Both the position numbers and the translations under genes were made by a program. The notes beneath the pieces are model-generated. The model was not told the origin of the DNA and made no database searches. It worked only from the letters and a program-made list of their open reading frames with translations. A stretch of DNA of 64,000 bases, taken from assembly GCA_028023455.1 (NCBI GenBank), contig JAQFVV010000449.1, forward strand, positions 442,001 to 506,000, given 5' to 3'. How positions within the stretch are numbered: position 1 is the first letter of the stretch; each line of letters starts with the position of its first letter. This stretch comes from Epiperipatus broadwayi. Lineage: Eukaryota > Onychophora > Udeonychophora > Euonychophora > Peripatidae. Shown here in pieces: positions 22,160-34,990 of this stretch.

Positions 22160-23075
22160 ATAATAACAACAATAATAATCTCATATCAGCAATATTATAT
22201 ATCTTATTAAGTGACAATTATTCAGATTCTGTAGCATTTTATTATATTCAATATAGCACAAGTATATATCATTATATGCATATTTCTTTACTATTCAAAT
22301 TCTCACATGCTTTTTATTATAGTGCAAAATTATTATGCAATATTTTAAATTTAAAAAACATTTATTTAATAAGTAATTGTTTTGAAGTAATTTTAAATGA
22401 AAATTTTTTTCATAATTAATAAATGATTTTTATTTACAAGCAAATATAGTCATATAAAATGAAACTCTTTTTAATGTTTTTTCATGTTTTATAAGATTGC
22501 AAAATGCAACTTCTTCCAAGCTTGATTTTATTTATCTTTTGTAATTGACCAAAATTTTGAAGTACGAGTTATTGATTGTGAGTGCATAAATTTTTCATGT
22601 TTTCTCCTTCATTTTATATACATTTTAAAATTTACTCTGTTTTGTTTTTGTCTGAATGTCTGTGAAATATTATAACTCAAATTTCACTCATTTCACAATT
22701 TTCACTCTAGCTGAAACTTTATGTACACATGCATTCCCAGTGCCCATGCATCTTTTTTATTTAGAATTTGCATGCAATTTTAGCAAAAAAAAAAAAATCA
22801 GTAATAATATTAAATTTAATACAGGATGTGATGTGATGTATTATGGCTTCTCCTTAAACGAAGTCAAAAATATCTCAGCAATTATTCCCAGATAAACCTG
22901 TTAGCCACTTTATTTTCCATTCCCCACTGTAAGTTTTCCCATATTCTGCTCCACCCCATTTCCACAACATAATCTTTGTCAACTCTATAGCCTTTATATC
23001 TAACTAACCCCTTATCTTTACAGTGCTGCCATCTAGCAGTATTATATTTTATCTATTTGATAATATGTTGCACTA
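22160..23075. other. unassigned AT-rich sequence
   Basis: The open frame at 22656-22895 is low-complexity with no recognisable domain. Nothing else seen. Confidence 0.45.
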
Positions 23076-23079
23076 GTTC

Positions 23080-23543
23080 AATCATCTATCATTAAAAGCT
23101 GAATGACTAGGAAATTCTAAACTTTATTTAAACTTTTCCAAATGCAAACAGCTGTTACTAATAACACACAAAGATGACACGTTAGTAGATTACACAATGT
23201 TTTGAGTGGTATTATTCTCCGCTCTCCTTCAGGTGTTGTTGGCGTGACCAGTATCAATGCTAGCATAAGAGTTAAGCTTACACATTTAGATTCTTAAATA
23301 TTGAATTTTAAGGCAACCCTTTATTCAACTGAGCTATTCTGTCAAAGGCAAAATAAGAGATCATCCTTAAGATTTGTAGTGATGATATTTTAGATGTGAT
23401 ACAGTGAACTATTTCTATCATATATCATTAAGTGGCGAATCTCTAGAAAATTTTAAACTTTATTCAAACTTTTCCAAATACAAACAGCTGTTAGTAATAA
23501 CACACAAAGACAACACAGGTTAGTAGATTTTACAATATTTCTG
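23080..23543. repeat. diverged direct repeat, two copies about 337 bases apart
   Basis: Copies at about 23080-23203 and 23417-23543 share CTTTTCCAAATGCAAACAGC (A for G in the second) and AATAACACACAAAGA, with scattered substitutions. Each could be one monomer of a tandem repeat or a short terminal repeat; no coding sequence lies between. Confidence 0.7.
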
Positions 23544-23845
23544 TTTATCTACATTTCACTCATTCATAATTTTTACAACTACATAAAACAAAAGAAGTAT
23601 AAAAAAAGTTAAAGGAATGCTTTTATTCACACACAAGTGCTATAACAAGTAAAAAAAAAATTTCATTAGCTTCCGTAAATAAAAAGGAGGAGTATTAATG
23701 TCCACTTTGAATAAATTGGCAATGATATAAAAAAGATGGTAGTATTTTTTGGGAATTTGACTTCTGAATTTTTAAACATAATCACTGCACACTTTTACTT
23801 ATGAAAACTGAAGAAAAATTATTTTTTACTTTTTAGTACAATCAC

Positions 23846-23949
23846 ATGAATAGCCGAGAGGTCAGCGCAGCTGCCTAGCAAGCAGTTGGTTGCAGACGGT
23901 TATTGCGAGTTCGCCTCCGGCCTGATGCTATGACATATGAAAAAAAAAA
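23846..23949 (+). repeat. tRNA-derived SINE, copy 1
   Basis: A-box-like AATAGCCGAGAGGTC, B-box-like GAGTTCGCCTCC, then the family-specific 3' segment GATGCTATGACATATGA and an A-run. Box order and spacing suggest a Ser/Leu-type tRNA ancestor. Five copies of this family lie in the window. Confidence 0.8.
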
Positions 23950-25520
23950 GCATTTTCTTTAAAATTTTTGTTTATTTATTTTATTTTGACTTTGATAAAA
24001 GTATACTTAATTTGAAAAATCCTTAAAGAAGAGTGTAGAGGATTGAAACATTACTATGCAGCAAGTAGATCTCTTTTTTTTATGTATTGCTCACGTGGCT
24101 TAATATTTTAAAAATGTCATTTCTAATATTCATTTGTTTATTATTAGTTATTTTTATTTGCAAATTAAAAATTTCTATTCCTTTTACAGTACTTTGGTTT
24201 GTATTATTTATTTGCAAAAAAAAAAAAAAAAATCATTTAATAACTATGAAAAGAAAAAAAAAACACCCCCTATTAAAAATTATTTATCACATTTGAAAAA
24301 AGCAACCTCAAAAAAAAAATTTCCTTACTATATAAAAGCTTTCCATTTAAAAAGATTTTGTAATACTTTTAAAATATGATGAAAGGTACACACACAACAG
24401 GCTTGCGTATATGTGATTTGTTGTATAATAAAATGTCTAAGCAGAAAAAAAAAAAAGAAAAAAAAATTACTAAAATGTCTAAGCACAATACAATGTATTG
24501 TCTATATTTTTACAATACAAATTTGGATATAAGATAACAAACATTTCTTCTCTCATTTAATACTTCTGGCTTGTAACATAGGTAGCCAATCAAATCGAGA
24601 AAACCTAAATTTCGTATTTATTAAAAAAATGACATAGCTGAATAGAAGCGATCGGTGGATCTTAAGCGTCTATTACTTAACCATTTTATCAAATCACAAG
24701 GGTGGCACTAAAATAGTATGATAGGGCCAGAATGAAAAAGGTTGAGAAACACAAGCCAAAATACCAAATTTTAAATTAAGGAATCTAACATTTCTCCACG
24801 AATTTACAATTTCATCTATCTATTAAAAATCTTTTTAACTTTTGAAAGATAAAAATCCTAGATTATATAATTAATTTTAGTTTGCTGTAAAAGTTAACTA
24901 TTTTTAATTTTTTTTTTTAGCAATTTGATAATAGAGACTTTACTATAAATGATTGAATTTCAGACTTTACATTTATTTATTGTGCTTTTTAATTAAAACG
25001 CATAAAAAGTGAAAACCTAGAAATTAATTGTAAAAAAAAAAAAAATTAACTCAAAAATGTTATTCTATACTTTTATATCAAACTGAGTACAGAATAATTT
25101 TTCCCTCAATCTGTTACCATCTTTAAGAATAATAACAGTGATAATAATAGAAATGAATGATTCCACCCATTTTAATTAATTATTAATTAATTCAGACTAA
25201 TTGGAAATTAATGGTAGGATTGTTTTTCTACTAATTGTGAATATTATCAAAACTATAGATTTACTGTAATGGTTTTGCATAATTTTTTTTGTATTTTTTA
25301 CTTAAATATAGATTCAGGGCGAAGTACAAACTTAAAGTAACATTTGCAATTTTGTTACATGAAAGATACCTATTATTGACAAATCTTATACTACCATCTC
25401 ATATCACATCAACAAAGAAATTCAATATTATAAAAGAACAAACTTATCAGCGTAAACAATAAGACAAGAACAGCTCTCCGCTATAATTATCCAGCACAAA
25501 AAAAGCAATTCGTTTAAACA
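23950..25520. other. unassigned AT-rich sequence
   Basis: Many A and T homopolymer runs. AAGGTTGAGAAACAC at about 24738 resembles one end of an hAT transposon, but no matching partner end was found. Nothing else seen. Confidence 0.45.
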
Positions 25521-25522
25521 GG

Positions 25523-25624
25523 TTTTTTTTCATGTGTCATAGCATCGGCCGGGAAGCGAACCCGCTAACCCCGGACAACCGATTAGTAAGATGGCTGTAC
25601 TGACCTCTCGACCACAAACGCTTG
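25523..25624 (-). repeat. tRNA-derived SINE, copy 2
   Basis: Best-preserved copy on the minus strand: TGGTCGAGAGGTCAG (A box), GGGTTCGCTTCCCGG (B box), GATGCTATGACACATGA, then an A-run. Confidence 0.85.
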
Positions 25625-25639
25625 TTTAAACTGATAGTT

Positions 25640-26420
25640 TGATGATTTGTAATCATTATTAGCATTCCTAGCCAGGGGAATAAGATACTTATAGTTAATA
25701 AAGAACTGAAGATACTAAAATGTATAGTTACTGAACTGGATTCAGATCTGTATAATTGTTCAAGCAGGTTGGTGTAAGTTCAAAACCTTAGGTTGATTTG
25801 AATTTCAAGCCATTAACTTGATAGATAACATGGAGTTAAAAGTGGATGCTAAGGGTGTGTCTACAATCTCTTCAACTTTGAGCATGGAGATTCATTGTCA
25901 AAAGCAAACAACCCAAACCAATCTGAGAATGGGGATTAAAGTACTAAAAATAAATATTTTATATACCTTTAGTATTCACTGATTACTCAATCTTACACTA
26001 GATGGCCTAAGAGTGGACAGCTTCAGCAGGAGAGTTTGGTGATTTGCCATTATTATTAACATCCCTAATGAGGTAAATAAGGTCCCTATAATTAATGAAA
26101 AACTATATATATAATTACTGACCTGGATTCAAATCTACATAACCATTCAAGATAGGTTGACATGGATTCAAGACTTCCAACTAATTAGAATTCCAGGTAT
26201 TCAATTTAACAGATAAAATGAAACTAAATGATGATTTCAGAATGCATGTCTGCATTCCTTTCAAGTTTAAAACCCAACCCTCAATGACAATAGCAAGATA
26301 TCCAAGAATGGATATTGAAATACTAAGTTATATGGATATCATAATGATTCTCAAGCTTATGTTAGATGGTACTAAAATGGGAAACTACTTATGTCAAAGC
26401 CTTGTGAGAGTCTAACATTT
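25640..26420. repeat. diverged tandem duplication, period about 396 bases
   Basis: The segment from about 25645 resembles that from about 26041. Shared landmarks in the same order include ATTATTAGCATTCCTA versus ATTATTAACATCCCTA, ACTGGATTCAGATCT versus CCTGGATTCAAATCT, and GAGAATGG versus AAGAATGG. The copies are substantially diverged. The open frame at 26218-26415 lies in the second copy and has no counterpart in the first, so it is unlikely to be real. Confidence 0.6.
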
Positions 26421-29400
26421 CCAATTTTAGATACTATTTACAGCAATAGTAGCACATCTACCTTTTTTGATCTACAATCTGAGTTTGGATCCAGATCAAT
26501 TTGGATTGAATACAATTGTTATTCTAATCAGATTTATGATTTTTTTTCTTCAAACAGATAGTATATAACTAACCATCTAATATTAGTCAGTAAATGAATA
26601 TCTAAGTATTATTCTCTGGCGAGTAGAACAAGAATGGAAAACTGATCAATCCATCACCACCTAGCATTGACAAGATTGGTGAATAATGTCTTCTTCTTCA
26701 GTGTGCCTCTATGAGATATTGCAAAGAACACCTGGTCTTTAAGGATTATTTTGTTCACCTACTGCTAAGTATATAACTAAATAAATAACTAGAGAAGTTG
26801 TTACCTTTTTAAGAAAATTATATGGTATTTTATAAATTAATTCATTACATTTCTGGAGAAATAAATAATAGACTAAGAGGATTAAATAATAAATATATAG
26901 TCACTAAGAATAAAAGCATACAACAAGGAATATTTTTTAACAAATAAAACATAGGGACTTAACTAGTGTCAGTTGAAAACTGAGAGAGACAATTACCCAG
27001 AAAATGAGAGTATATGTTGAAGCGGTTGGATCTAATTTCGATCCGAGCTTCATGAGATCCCACCTTTAACCTAATTCAAACCCTGTCACTAACTGTGAAT
27101 ATTTCCTAATGTAATGAGACTTTATGCTATCTTCAATATACGTTAGTTTCAGTTAAAACAGGTTATTAGTTAAGTATTTATTGAAGCTAATTATCTTATG
27201 TTTAAATTGTTAATATTATTAATTACCTCATGATAAAATATTCATGAATATATATATATTAATTATGTGGATTGTGCGTATATATTTGCAAATAGCTAAA
27301 TATATATTAGTTATAAAATTTCCTTACATTGAAATGTTTTATTTTATATTTTACAATTTTGTTCAAATTTTTAGGAATACAATTTTATAATATCGTCCTT
27401 TCCCAAAGACAATAGGGATTCTTTTATTAATTAGTTAAAATGATAAGTTAAAACTTTAAGGATGGTGCTAAATTAAAATCATTTGTTCAGATTTTACAAA
27501 TTCATTTGCTAAATAGAAAATAAATTCAAAGTTAATGGATTTGAAAGTCTTATCGAGGAATGGATCGGAAATCAATTAGAGAAAATTTTGGTTTGTAATA
27601 ATGTAAAAGCTTTACCCTTAAGGCATCAAAATCAGAATGGGCAGGAAACCATAGGAAAAAGAGTATAAATACCAGGAAAAGTTTCTATATGGGAGCCATT
27701 ACTATTAAATTAAGAGGAGTTGCCACCAGAAACTACATCCTTTTTAATTTTGATTTTTTAACAGTATTTTCAGCATGGTACGCGGCTAACTTCAGGGATC
27801 TGATTGCTGGACCCCAAAGTCCTCCATAAATCTTCAAAATGTTATTGCTGAACAGAACTTTTCAATACCAATCATAAGCTGCCGAAATACGGAAACTAAT
27901 CCATAAATGAAATTCACATGAATCAAGTGCGCACTTACATTGTCTCCTAAACCCAACCAGACTCTGTCGTTATGAATCAATGAGTGAGCCATGGAGGACT
28001 GGTAACCCTTTTTACTTTATAAACTGAAACCTTCTGGTCTGTTCATGAACTCTTTCTCAAATCATAATTTAAGTTAACTACTGTCTAAATTTCTCTATTC
28101 ATTTTCTAATGCATTAAATTTTGTTATAGTAATTCTTTATTCTATTATCTCTAGTCTTAAAATTAATATCTTGTTTACTTTCTATCTCCTACTTTGGTGG
28201 TTCATTTTAACTAATTTTAATTATATTTATTTGAATGATTATTAATATCATTTATTTGTGATAATATGCCAATAATACTTTCAACTTGATAATAATCTCT
28301 TTCATTTAAACTCACCCTAAGAAAATAGTATTGCATTAAATTTTATAGCTTAATTATTGTCCATTAGAACTAAATTAATACGGTTTTTATTAATTATTGA
28401 GTTGAAAGATTTATTTAATGTTTGATATGATTTTACCAACGGCTGAGACGTATTATTAGCTCAGTTTATAACCTATGTTCCCGGCTATTTTATATTCATA
28501 TTGATCACATTTATTAATGTTTTACAAAAAGTTAATAAGGAAAATAAAATAAACATATTCTAATTTAAATCGTATTTTATAATTGCGTTCAGGAGGGGCA
28601 TGATATAAAGGGTATTATTATTATGATTATATTATTGTATTTAAGTACATTTGCTCCAAATAAGTTTGATTTTAATCTGATATGATCAGGTCATTACGTT
28701 AAGCATTTATTATATAATTTGGGCTTTATTAATCAAATATGATGATCATTATATCATCACCATTCAGAATGTTGCTGACACGAGCCATCCATCCTCTTGC
28801 TTCTTGGGTTTGTCATTTCAATGACATTATTGATATTTCAAATATATAGGAAAAAAATCACTTCCTCCCTCAATCATCACTGTATTGGAACACCAAAGAT
28901 TTGCGGCTGTGTCCTGACTTGGCTTTCACTGTGTTCCATGGATCATTTGTAGGGCATAAAGGACTTGTTGAATACAAGCCACCCTCCTACTTCTTAAATC
29001 ACTGACTAACCATTTTATTTCATATTCATTTTGCTGCTCGTAATGTGTTAATACCATTTATTTCTTAGTTCAAATAAAGGCCCGCTCTTTTGCTTTATAA
29101 ATTGTAATGAATTGATTTCATTAAAATCAAACAATCTTATATTTATTGATAATTTAAATAATTTTCTTTATTAAGTATTGAAGTTATACCCTATGCATTT
29201 ATCATGCTGTTCGTGAATTGATTTATGGATGTGTGGAAAATAAATCTCACCTCCTTCTTACATAAAATTAGAATCATATTTTCTTTTCCAAATAAAATAT
29301 TAAATAACGAATAATGTATGTAATTCGTTTGGCACAAACAGCATAGGTATTGTTATTTAAACTTGTCTACTTGGTCGCGGCATAGATAAATATATTTCTT

Positions 29401-29949
29401 AAATACTTACGTAGTAATTATTGGCATGTGAGTACAACTGCCATTATTTATTGTACATTGTAATTCACGCTCCAAAGACTAGATATAATTTATAATACTC
29501 ATCATAAATATTTGAACAAATATATGCTTATTATTAAATATTTTATATACATACTTGGTTTGATTGTTTATTAATTATTAATTAATTTTAAATATTCGTG
29601 TTCACTGTTTGTATTGGCAACCCAAATATACATATGTAAATTTATTCAGAAATATCCATAGTCATTTTATCATACATTTGTTAGAGTCAGATAAGTGGTC
29701 CCAGTAATTGTCACATACGTTGAGCTAGTTCATGGCGCATAGTCTCATGTGCCATCAATATGTATTATCCATTAGGTTTAGATCTGAGCTCCTGAATTGG
29801 ATTCAAATTCAGTTTGGTCTTTGATATAATTCTTTGGTTTGACTGGGTTTGAAGTCCGGTTTTGTGGGTTCAGGTTGTGTTGGGTGGAAAATATATTTGA
29901 CCGGTTCAATGTATATGTTGAATTAAATATTGTCATGGATTGTTGAAAA
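26420..29949. other. mostly unassigned AT-rich sequence
   Basis: Less AT-rich islands lie at about 27560-28060 and 28740-29000, but no frame there matches a family I know. Apart from a TATA-like site at 27664, no feature is supported. Confidence 0.4.
27664..27671 (+). promoter_or_regulatory. TATA-box-like site
   Basis: TATAAATA in a less AT-rich setting, followed about 40 bases on by GAGCCATTACT, which could act as an initiator. No coding exon can be tied to it. Confidence 0.15.
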
Positions 29950-29954
29950 GAATA

Positions 29955-30065
29955 GAAATTCTTACATTCATGTAAACAGAGATAATTTTTGCCTTTTGAT
30001 GTTGCCAGGAAACTATCGATTATTATACTAATTGACAATCTCACTGAGGCTAAACAAGTTGCTCT
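29955..30065 (-). repeat. dispersed repeat, inverted partner of 2150-2275
   Basis: Shares TCATGTAAACAGAGATAA, CCTTTTGATGTTGCCAGG and AGGCTAAACAAG with the reverse complement of 2150-2275. The 100-codon minus-strand frame at 29778-30080 covers it, but nothing suggests a protein. Confidence 0.6.
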
Positions 30066-30234
30066 ATTAACCAATAACATGTCTTCAAAAAAAAAAAACC
30101 CTCAAGCTTTCTTGTTGCTACTGGATTCTCACTTATGATCCCAATGAGATCTTTATTAGTGAGAATAATCTACCATTTCCATTCTAGCACTGTAATAAAT
30201 AAGTAATAATTGTTGAATGGTTTCAAAGTTCATA

Positions 30235-30330
30235 AGAAATTCAAACAATGGAAGCAGCAGACTTGAGTCTGATCTATACCCCTTGAGTTACAGAGCATGC
30301 CATTCCGACAATGCACCAAACCACATAGGG
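30235..30330 (-). repeat. tRNA-derived SINE remnant
   Basis: On the minus strand GGTGCATTGTCGGAATGGC is A-box-like and TAGATCAGACTCAAGTC is B-box-like. Diverged, with no cloverleaf. Confidence 0.35.
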
Positions 30331-30954
30331 CACTTGACAATGTATTTCAATAAATAGTGATCAGTATATCCCTGAATGTCCGAGTGCTATATTCTTTAGC
30401 TCCTGGCACAGCTCTGTTGCTATTAATGCTTATAATTCTTAAACTTTTACTTCTATATTCCATAAAAGTCCCACAAGCAATTTGGATTTAAAATACACTG
30501 GTGAAAAAAGGCTTACATCTATAAAAAAATTATTGATGGCTTTATCATTCAGAAGTCCATAAGATGTTCAATTTCAGAAGTGCCAGAAATAGGATCAATC
30601 TGAAGTCCTTACATTCCAGAATTCAACATTCCATCATGGCAGGAATACATATAAGTTAAATTAAACGATTTAATGATGTAGGATGTAAACCAAATAGATA
30701 TTGAAATATAAAAATAAATAAATGATCAATTAATCACTTAGAAAGCTGTGAGATGTTCATGCTCTAAAATTGGCTGAGTCCAAATTTAGAGACCTTTAGC
30801 TCTTAAATTTGCCACTCTATTATTATATAAACTGCACAAGATTATGTTGCAAGTGACAATATTATACTTTTACAAAAAAAAAAGGAACAAAGTAAAAGTC
30901 AGCAGAGTAGAGATTTTGAATAAATGTTCTTTAATTTCTACCAAACTTTGTGGG

Positions 30955-31025
30955 AGTTAGTGCAGTGGTAGCATGTCAAGCTCTAGAGTATAATGGCTTT
31001 GAATCAGTTTCAATCATAGCATTCA
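30955..31025 (+). repeat. tRNA-derived SINE remnant
   Basis: GTTAGTGCAGTGGTAGC is a good Pol III A box and TTTGAATCAGTTTCAATC a degraded B box 35-40 bases later. It resembles the fragments at 5144-5275 and 6525-6600, a second SINE family distinct from the five-copy one. Confidence 0.45.
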
Positions 31026-31029
31026 ATCT

Positions 31030-32040
31030 TCTTATGAACACCCAAGCAATAAACCATTTGCAAATCAACACCCATTTATAGATTTAACCAACCTATTTTT
31101 GAACTCAAGCTGTGATAAAGTCTAAGTAATGACTAATAATAAATAGCATTATTGATACAAATATATTTTACTCTTGCAATTTGTTTTATAAGTGTCAAAC
31201 TTCTTGTACCTCTAACTTTGACATCATCTGTTTTAAATAAACATATTAATGATTATTACTAATCATTTATTAGAATAGATATTATCATATTATTCTTAGC
31301 CCAGAATTAATAATCATAAATGTATTTACTTAATGTAAATGGTGTTGAAATTGTGAGTGAAGACATTTGACACTTGAAGATGAAATTGTTATAAATTGAA
31401 GCTGATAAATATTAAACAACTGGTAAAGACTTGTAAAAAATTGTGATGGAGACGACCTATCTCAGCATGAAATGCATTTTTGGGGTCATTTATCTTTTTC
31501 AGATGCCTTTATTCATATATGTCAAGAATGTATGGTGGAGTGGAAGCTTAAAGTGTATCTAAACAAATTTATCAATCATCTAAACAAAACAAAAACAGCC
31601 ATAAAAAATTATAAATTCTTTTTATTTAATGTGATTGTAAAATACTTTAGTATGCATACCATACTTATATTTTATGGGCATGCTAGCGAAAATGCATAAA
31701 ATATTTGCAGAAAGTTACCCCCCCCTCTTACATTTCACAATCAATTACACATCAAGAAACATTAGAATTTTAAGTTATTTTAAATAAATACTGGCTCATA
31801 AAGTTAGAATTTACAAACTTTAGTATTTTAATGTAATTTAATCTAATTCTTTTAATGTTACTTTAATATTCAATTCAAATTTGCATATGTTTGTTAATTT
31901 GCATAATGAAGTGGTTTCTTTATTATTATAACCTAATGCTAAGTGCACTTTTGGTGAAGTTCATCATAATAATAGCTCTTGTTACTGCTTTATTTATACT
32001 GTAATTATGCAGTCACAGTATAAAGAAAGCAGCAATAGGA
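31030..32040. other. unassigned AT-rich sequence
   Basis: The open frame at 31472-31699 has no recognisable motif. Nothing else seen. Confidence 0.45.
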
Positions 32041-32043
32041 ATT

Positions 32044-32145
32044 TGGTGGTGGTCAAGGGGTCACTGACAGCCGCTTTACAACCAGTTGTCCTGGGTTAGT
32101 GGGTTCACTTCCCGGCTGATGCTATGACACATGAGAAAAAAAAAT
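32044..32145 (+). repeat. tRNA-derived SINE, copy 3
   Basis: TGGTGGTCAAGGGGTCAC (A box), GGGTTCACTTCCCGG (B box), GATGCTATGACACATGAG, then an A-run. Confidence 0.85.
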
Positions 32146-32176
32146 AGGAATTCATCTAAGAGAGCTATGATCATGG

Positions 32177-32579
32177 TGTAACCGGGACGCTTGGGCATCC
32201 GATCACATAGGGATTGTGATTCCGAAACAAACATGACATAGCGTAAAGCTTTATTTATTTTCTTCTATCGATAAATGTTCACTATCAATACAAGGGGGCG
32301 CCAGATACGATGATTTAATTATAATTTAACTTCTCGCATCACCTTACGTCATGTCAAAACGATTTCGAAGTCTAATCCCGCCCACAAGCTCAAACTCCCA
32401 GCATGGACCAATAGGGACACTCAGGGTCGCACTTAATTGTTTCAAAATTACTATTATGTAAAAGACCTATGATAACCAATGAAAGATTTATTAACTAACT
32501 GATCAAACATTACTTATTGTTATTTGGGACTAATGCGATTATTCGCTATGTCTCCAAACAATTAGAGCTTATAAGATCA
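32177..32579 (-). mobile_element. probable LTR of an LTR retrotransposon
   Basis: The minus-strand sequence starts TGATCTTATAAG and ends GGTTACA, giving TG...CA ends over about 400 bases. It contains two reverse CCAAT boxes (CATTGGTT, TATTGG) in the first half and AAATAAATAAAGC, a polyadenylation signal, about 80 bases from the end. Just upstream on the minus strand is TATAGGGGGA, a short polypurine tract, as expected before a 3' LTR. The segment is less AT-rich than its surroundings. No second LTR was found, so the rest of the element is lost or unrecognised. Confidence 0.4.
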
Positions 32580-33290
32580 TCCCCCTATACATACCGTCCT
32601 AGAATTATTTACTCCAGCTATATTTCAACTCATTGACATTTATTTATCTTTTATAATACCTCCCAATTCTTAAATCTATCTTAAATACGGAATAAGTAAA
32701 TAAATAAATAAACATCTACTTCACGATGTTGTAAGAATTTACAAAAAACAACAAAGTTTAAGAAAGATAAATCTAAAGTAATATAATTAACTATATGCAT
32801 AAATGCTAACTTTATTAATAATCAAGATGAAAAATAGAATAAAGATTTAATTATAGGAAATGACTTGAGAAATGCTCGACTTGTTTAAATACTGAACAAA
32901 TTTATTTAATAGAAAAAAAACATATTGATTAAAAGTTTTATTTACACGCACACACATATTTACCACGTACAGAAAAGAACATATTATATATCGTAAAATA
33001 TGGATGATAGAATATAAATTTCTTTTTTTCTACATTACATTTTGAAGGTAAGTGTTATAAATTATAAGATAATAACTAGGATCAAAGTTCATATTTGAAA
33101 AGTCCTGAGATTTAAATTTTTATGAATTGCATAATGTTTGATCTTACGAAGGCTGAGATTACAATAATAAATTACAATAATAAGTTTTTAAATATCATGA
33201 ATTACGGAATATTTTATAGTTTAGTTACGAAATCAAAGTTAGTTAATTATGAGATTGCCTTTTTTTAAAAGTTTACGTATGGAATGAATG
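32580..33290. other. unassigned AT-rich sequence
   Basis: If 32177-32579 is a 3' LTR, this would be the 3' internal region of that element, but no pol or env motif is readable. Confidence 0.35.
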
Positions 33291-33299
33291 AAAGCATAA

Positions 33300-33660
33300 A
33301 AAATAAAGTGTTTACCTAGGATTTTGGCTCATTCTTCCGCTGCTTCTAATTAAGTGGAGGTTTGAACATGGGGAGATGTTTTCCATAAGGGATTGTTCAT
33401 TTCTTTTAAAGTTGAGCGTAATAAATCAGGATGATTCATGTGTTTCACGGAACATTATTGAACTGGTTGGAGCCTAATTTTAGATGGTATATTATTAGTA
33501 TTCATAGCGACGGGATGTTCTGGTGGGAGCGCGATCAACACTGAAGGGTTTCCTAGCCCCTCTGACGTCGACGCAAATATTATTTCATATCGATCATCTT
33601 GAAACGGGTAGCACAAACAAGTATTTTGAATTAAATGAATTTTGGGAAAATTGAACAAAA
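33300..33660 (-). pseudogene. decayed coding segment of unknown family
   Basis: One minus-strand frame stays readable for about 115 codons. It begins near 33658 (FPKIHLIQNTCLCYPFQDD), passes ASTSEGLGNPSVL and LPPEHPVAMNTN, and continues past stops at about 33453, 33344 and 33329 through KHMNHPDLLRSTLKEMNNPL to a possible splice donor TAG|GTAAAC near 33315. All three stops are single changes from sense codons. Composition is protein-like and richer in G and C than its surroundings. I do not recognise the family. It may be internal sequence of the LTR element to its left, or a host gene remnant. Confidence 0.4.
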
Positions 33661-33699
33661 TTTGATAATTTGACTTGCTTCTCTAATTAATTTTCATTC

Positions 33700-33955
33700 T
33701 TTTTTTCTTTTTTTTTTTTTTCACAACAACCCTTTTGCTTGATATTTATATGGGTTGGATCTATCTGAGGATCGAACTCCCCCGGTTCCATGTTCTTAGA
33801 GTTGTCGTTGGGGTCCGTGTCCTCTCACCTGTGCTTAAGGCAACTTTGTTTGGGCATCTTTGCAATCTCGTAACAACTTTTCTTCACACCTTGAATGCGT
33901 GTGGTGTCTTCGAGACAATGTATTTCTTAGCTAAAGTCGAGCTTTAACTTTCTCA
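33700..33955 (-). repeat. possible retroposed sequence with A-rich tail
   Basis: On the minus strand a less AT-rich body of about 230 bases ends in AAGGGTTGTTGTGA and an A-rich run, complementary to the T-run at 33696-33721. GGGAGTTCGATCCTC near 33768 resembles a Pol III B box; no convincing A box is seen. A SINE or a processed RNA are both possible. The plus-strand frame at 33735-33947 is probably spurious. Confidence 0.3.
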
Positions 33956-34990
33956 AAACTTTCAGCTTTACTTTTCTACAATTATATTTAAAATATCCCT
34001 TTTGTTTAAAACGAAACAACAAAAGCAAACTTGACAAATAATGATTATAATAAATTAATTCCTCAAAAATAAAAACTCTTTATTTTTCAACAACTGACAG
34101 GACTTTGTATACTCGACTGCTTTGACGCTGTTCTCTTTTTCGCATATAATTTACTTCCGGTTCAAACCCACCATCCACAGGAAATTTCACTAAAAATACA
34201 CTTAGCAAATATTTGAAAATTTGAATTATAAATGCAAACGAAGGGGGGGGGGGGATCATTATTCAATAATTAAAAGAACTTTCACAAAATATAGTTTAAT
34301 AGCTTATAAAACAAATAAATAATAAAATAAATAAATAAATGCTTGATTGAATTTTATATATTATCACATATTTTAAAGGATAGTAGTATATTAGTACTAC
34401 TACTGCTACTACTACTACTACTATTATTTTAGAATGGATTTGAACTCAGACTTTCAAGCTCTCTGTAACTATCCATTCCATCTTATACAACCAATACACA
34501 TGATCACATACAGGTGAGCAAGATAAACGATCTCCAATATATCTATAGATTTGAATCTTGGTTAAAAATTTCAAATGCTTTAAAATTAATAAAATCAATT
34601 AGGAGTTCCTGTTGCCATATTTTCATAGGCTTGCACATGTTTTAACACTGAATTGATAAAATAAACTTCTGATAAATGTTATTAACAGCAAAATGCCAAA
34701 TTTCACTAATTTTTGTTTTCTATACTTCTGTTCTATAGGAGACACTGTGTAGTAAATTTAATTGTTGTTGGTTTACAAACAGGTAAATTTCTTTCAGCTT
34801 TAAAACATTCAATAATTTAATATTTGTGTGAGAGAAAAAGTATATTAAATAATAAAAATTAACACTTGAGAAACATGTCATGGAATACGATTTTGTCTAT
34901 GATAGTTTCTTCATTAATAATTTTTCTCTGTTTAAAGGTGTTTTTAACTTCAATTTAAAAAAAAATTGAATTAATATTTCAGTCCATCTA
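33956..34990. other. unassigned AT-rich sequence with simple repeats
   Basis: A G-run of about 12 lies at 34244-34255 and an ACT/CTA trinucleotide repeat at about 34395-34425. Nothing else seen. Confidence 0.5.

Noticed and set aside
24700-24770. hAT end AAGGTTGAGAAACAC
   Set aside because: No matching inverted end or 8-bp duplication found nearby.
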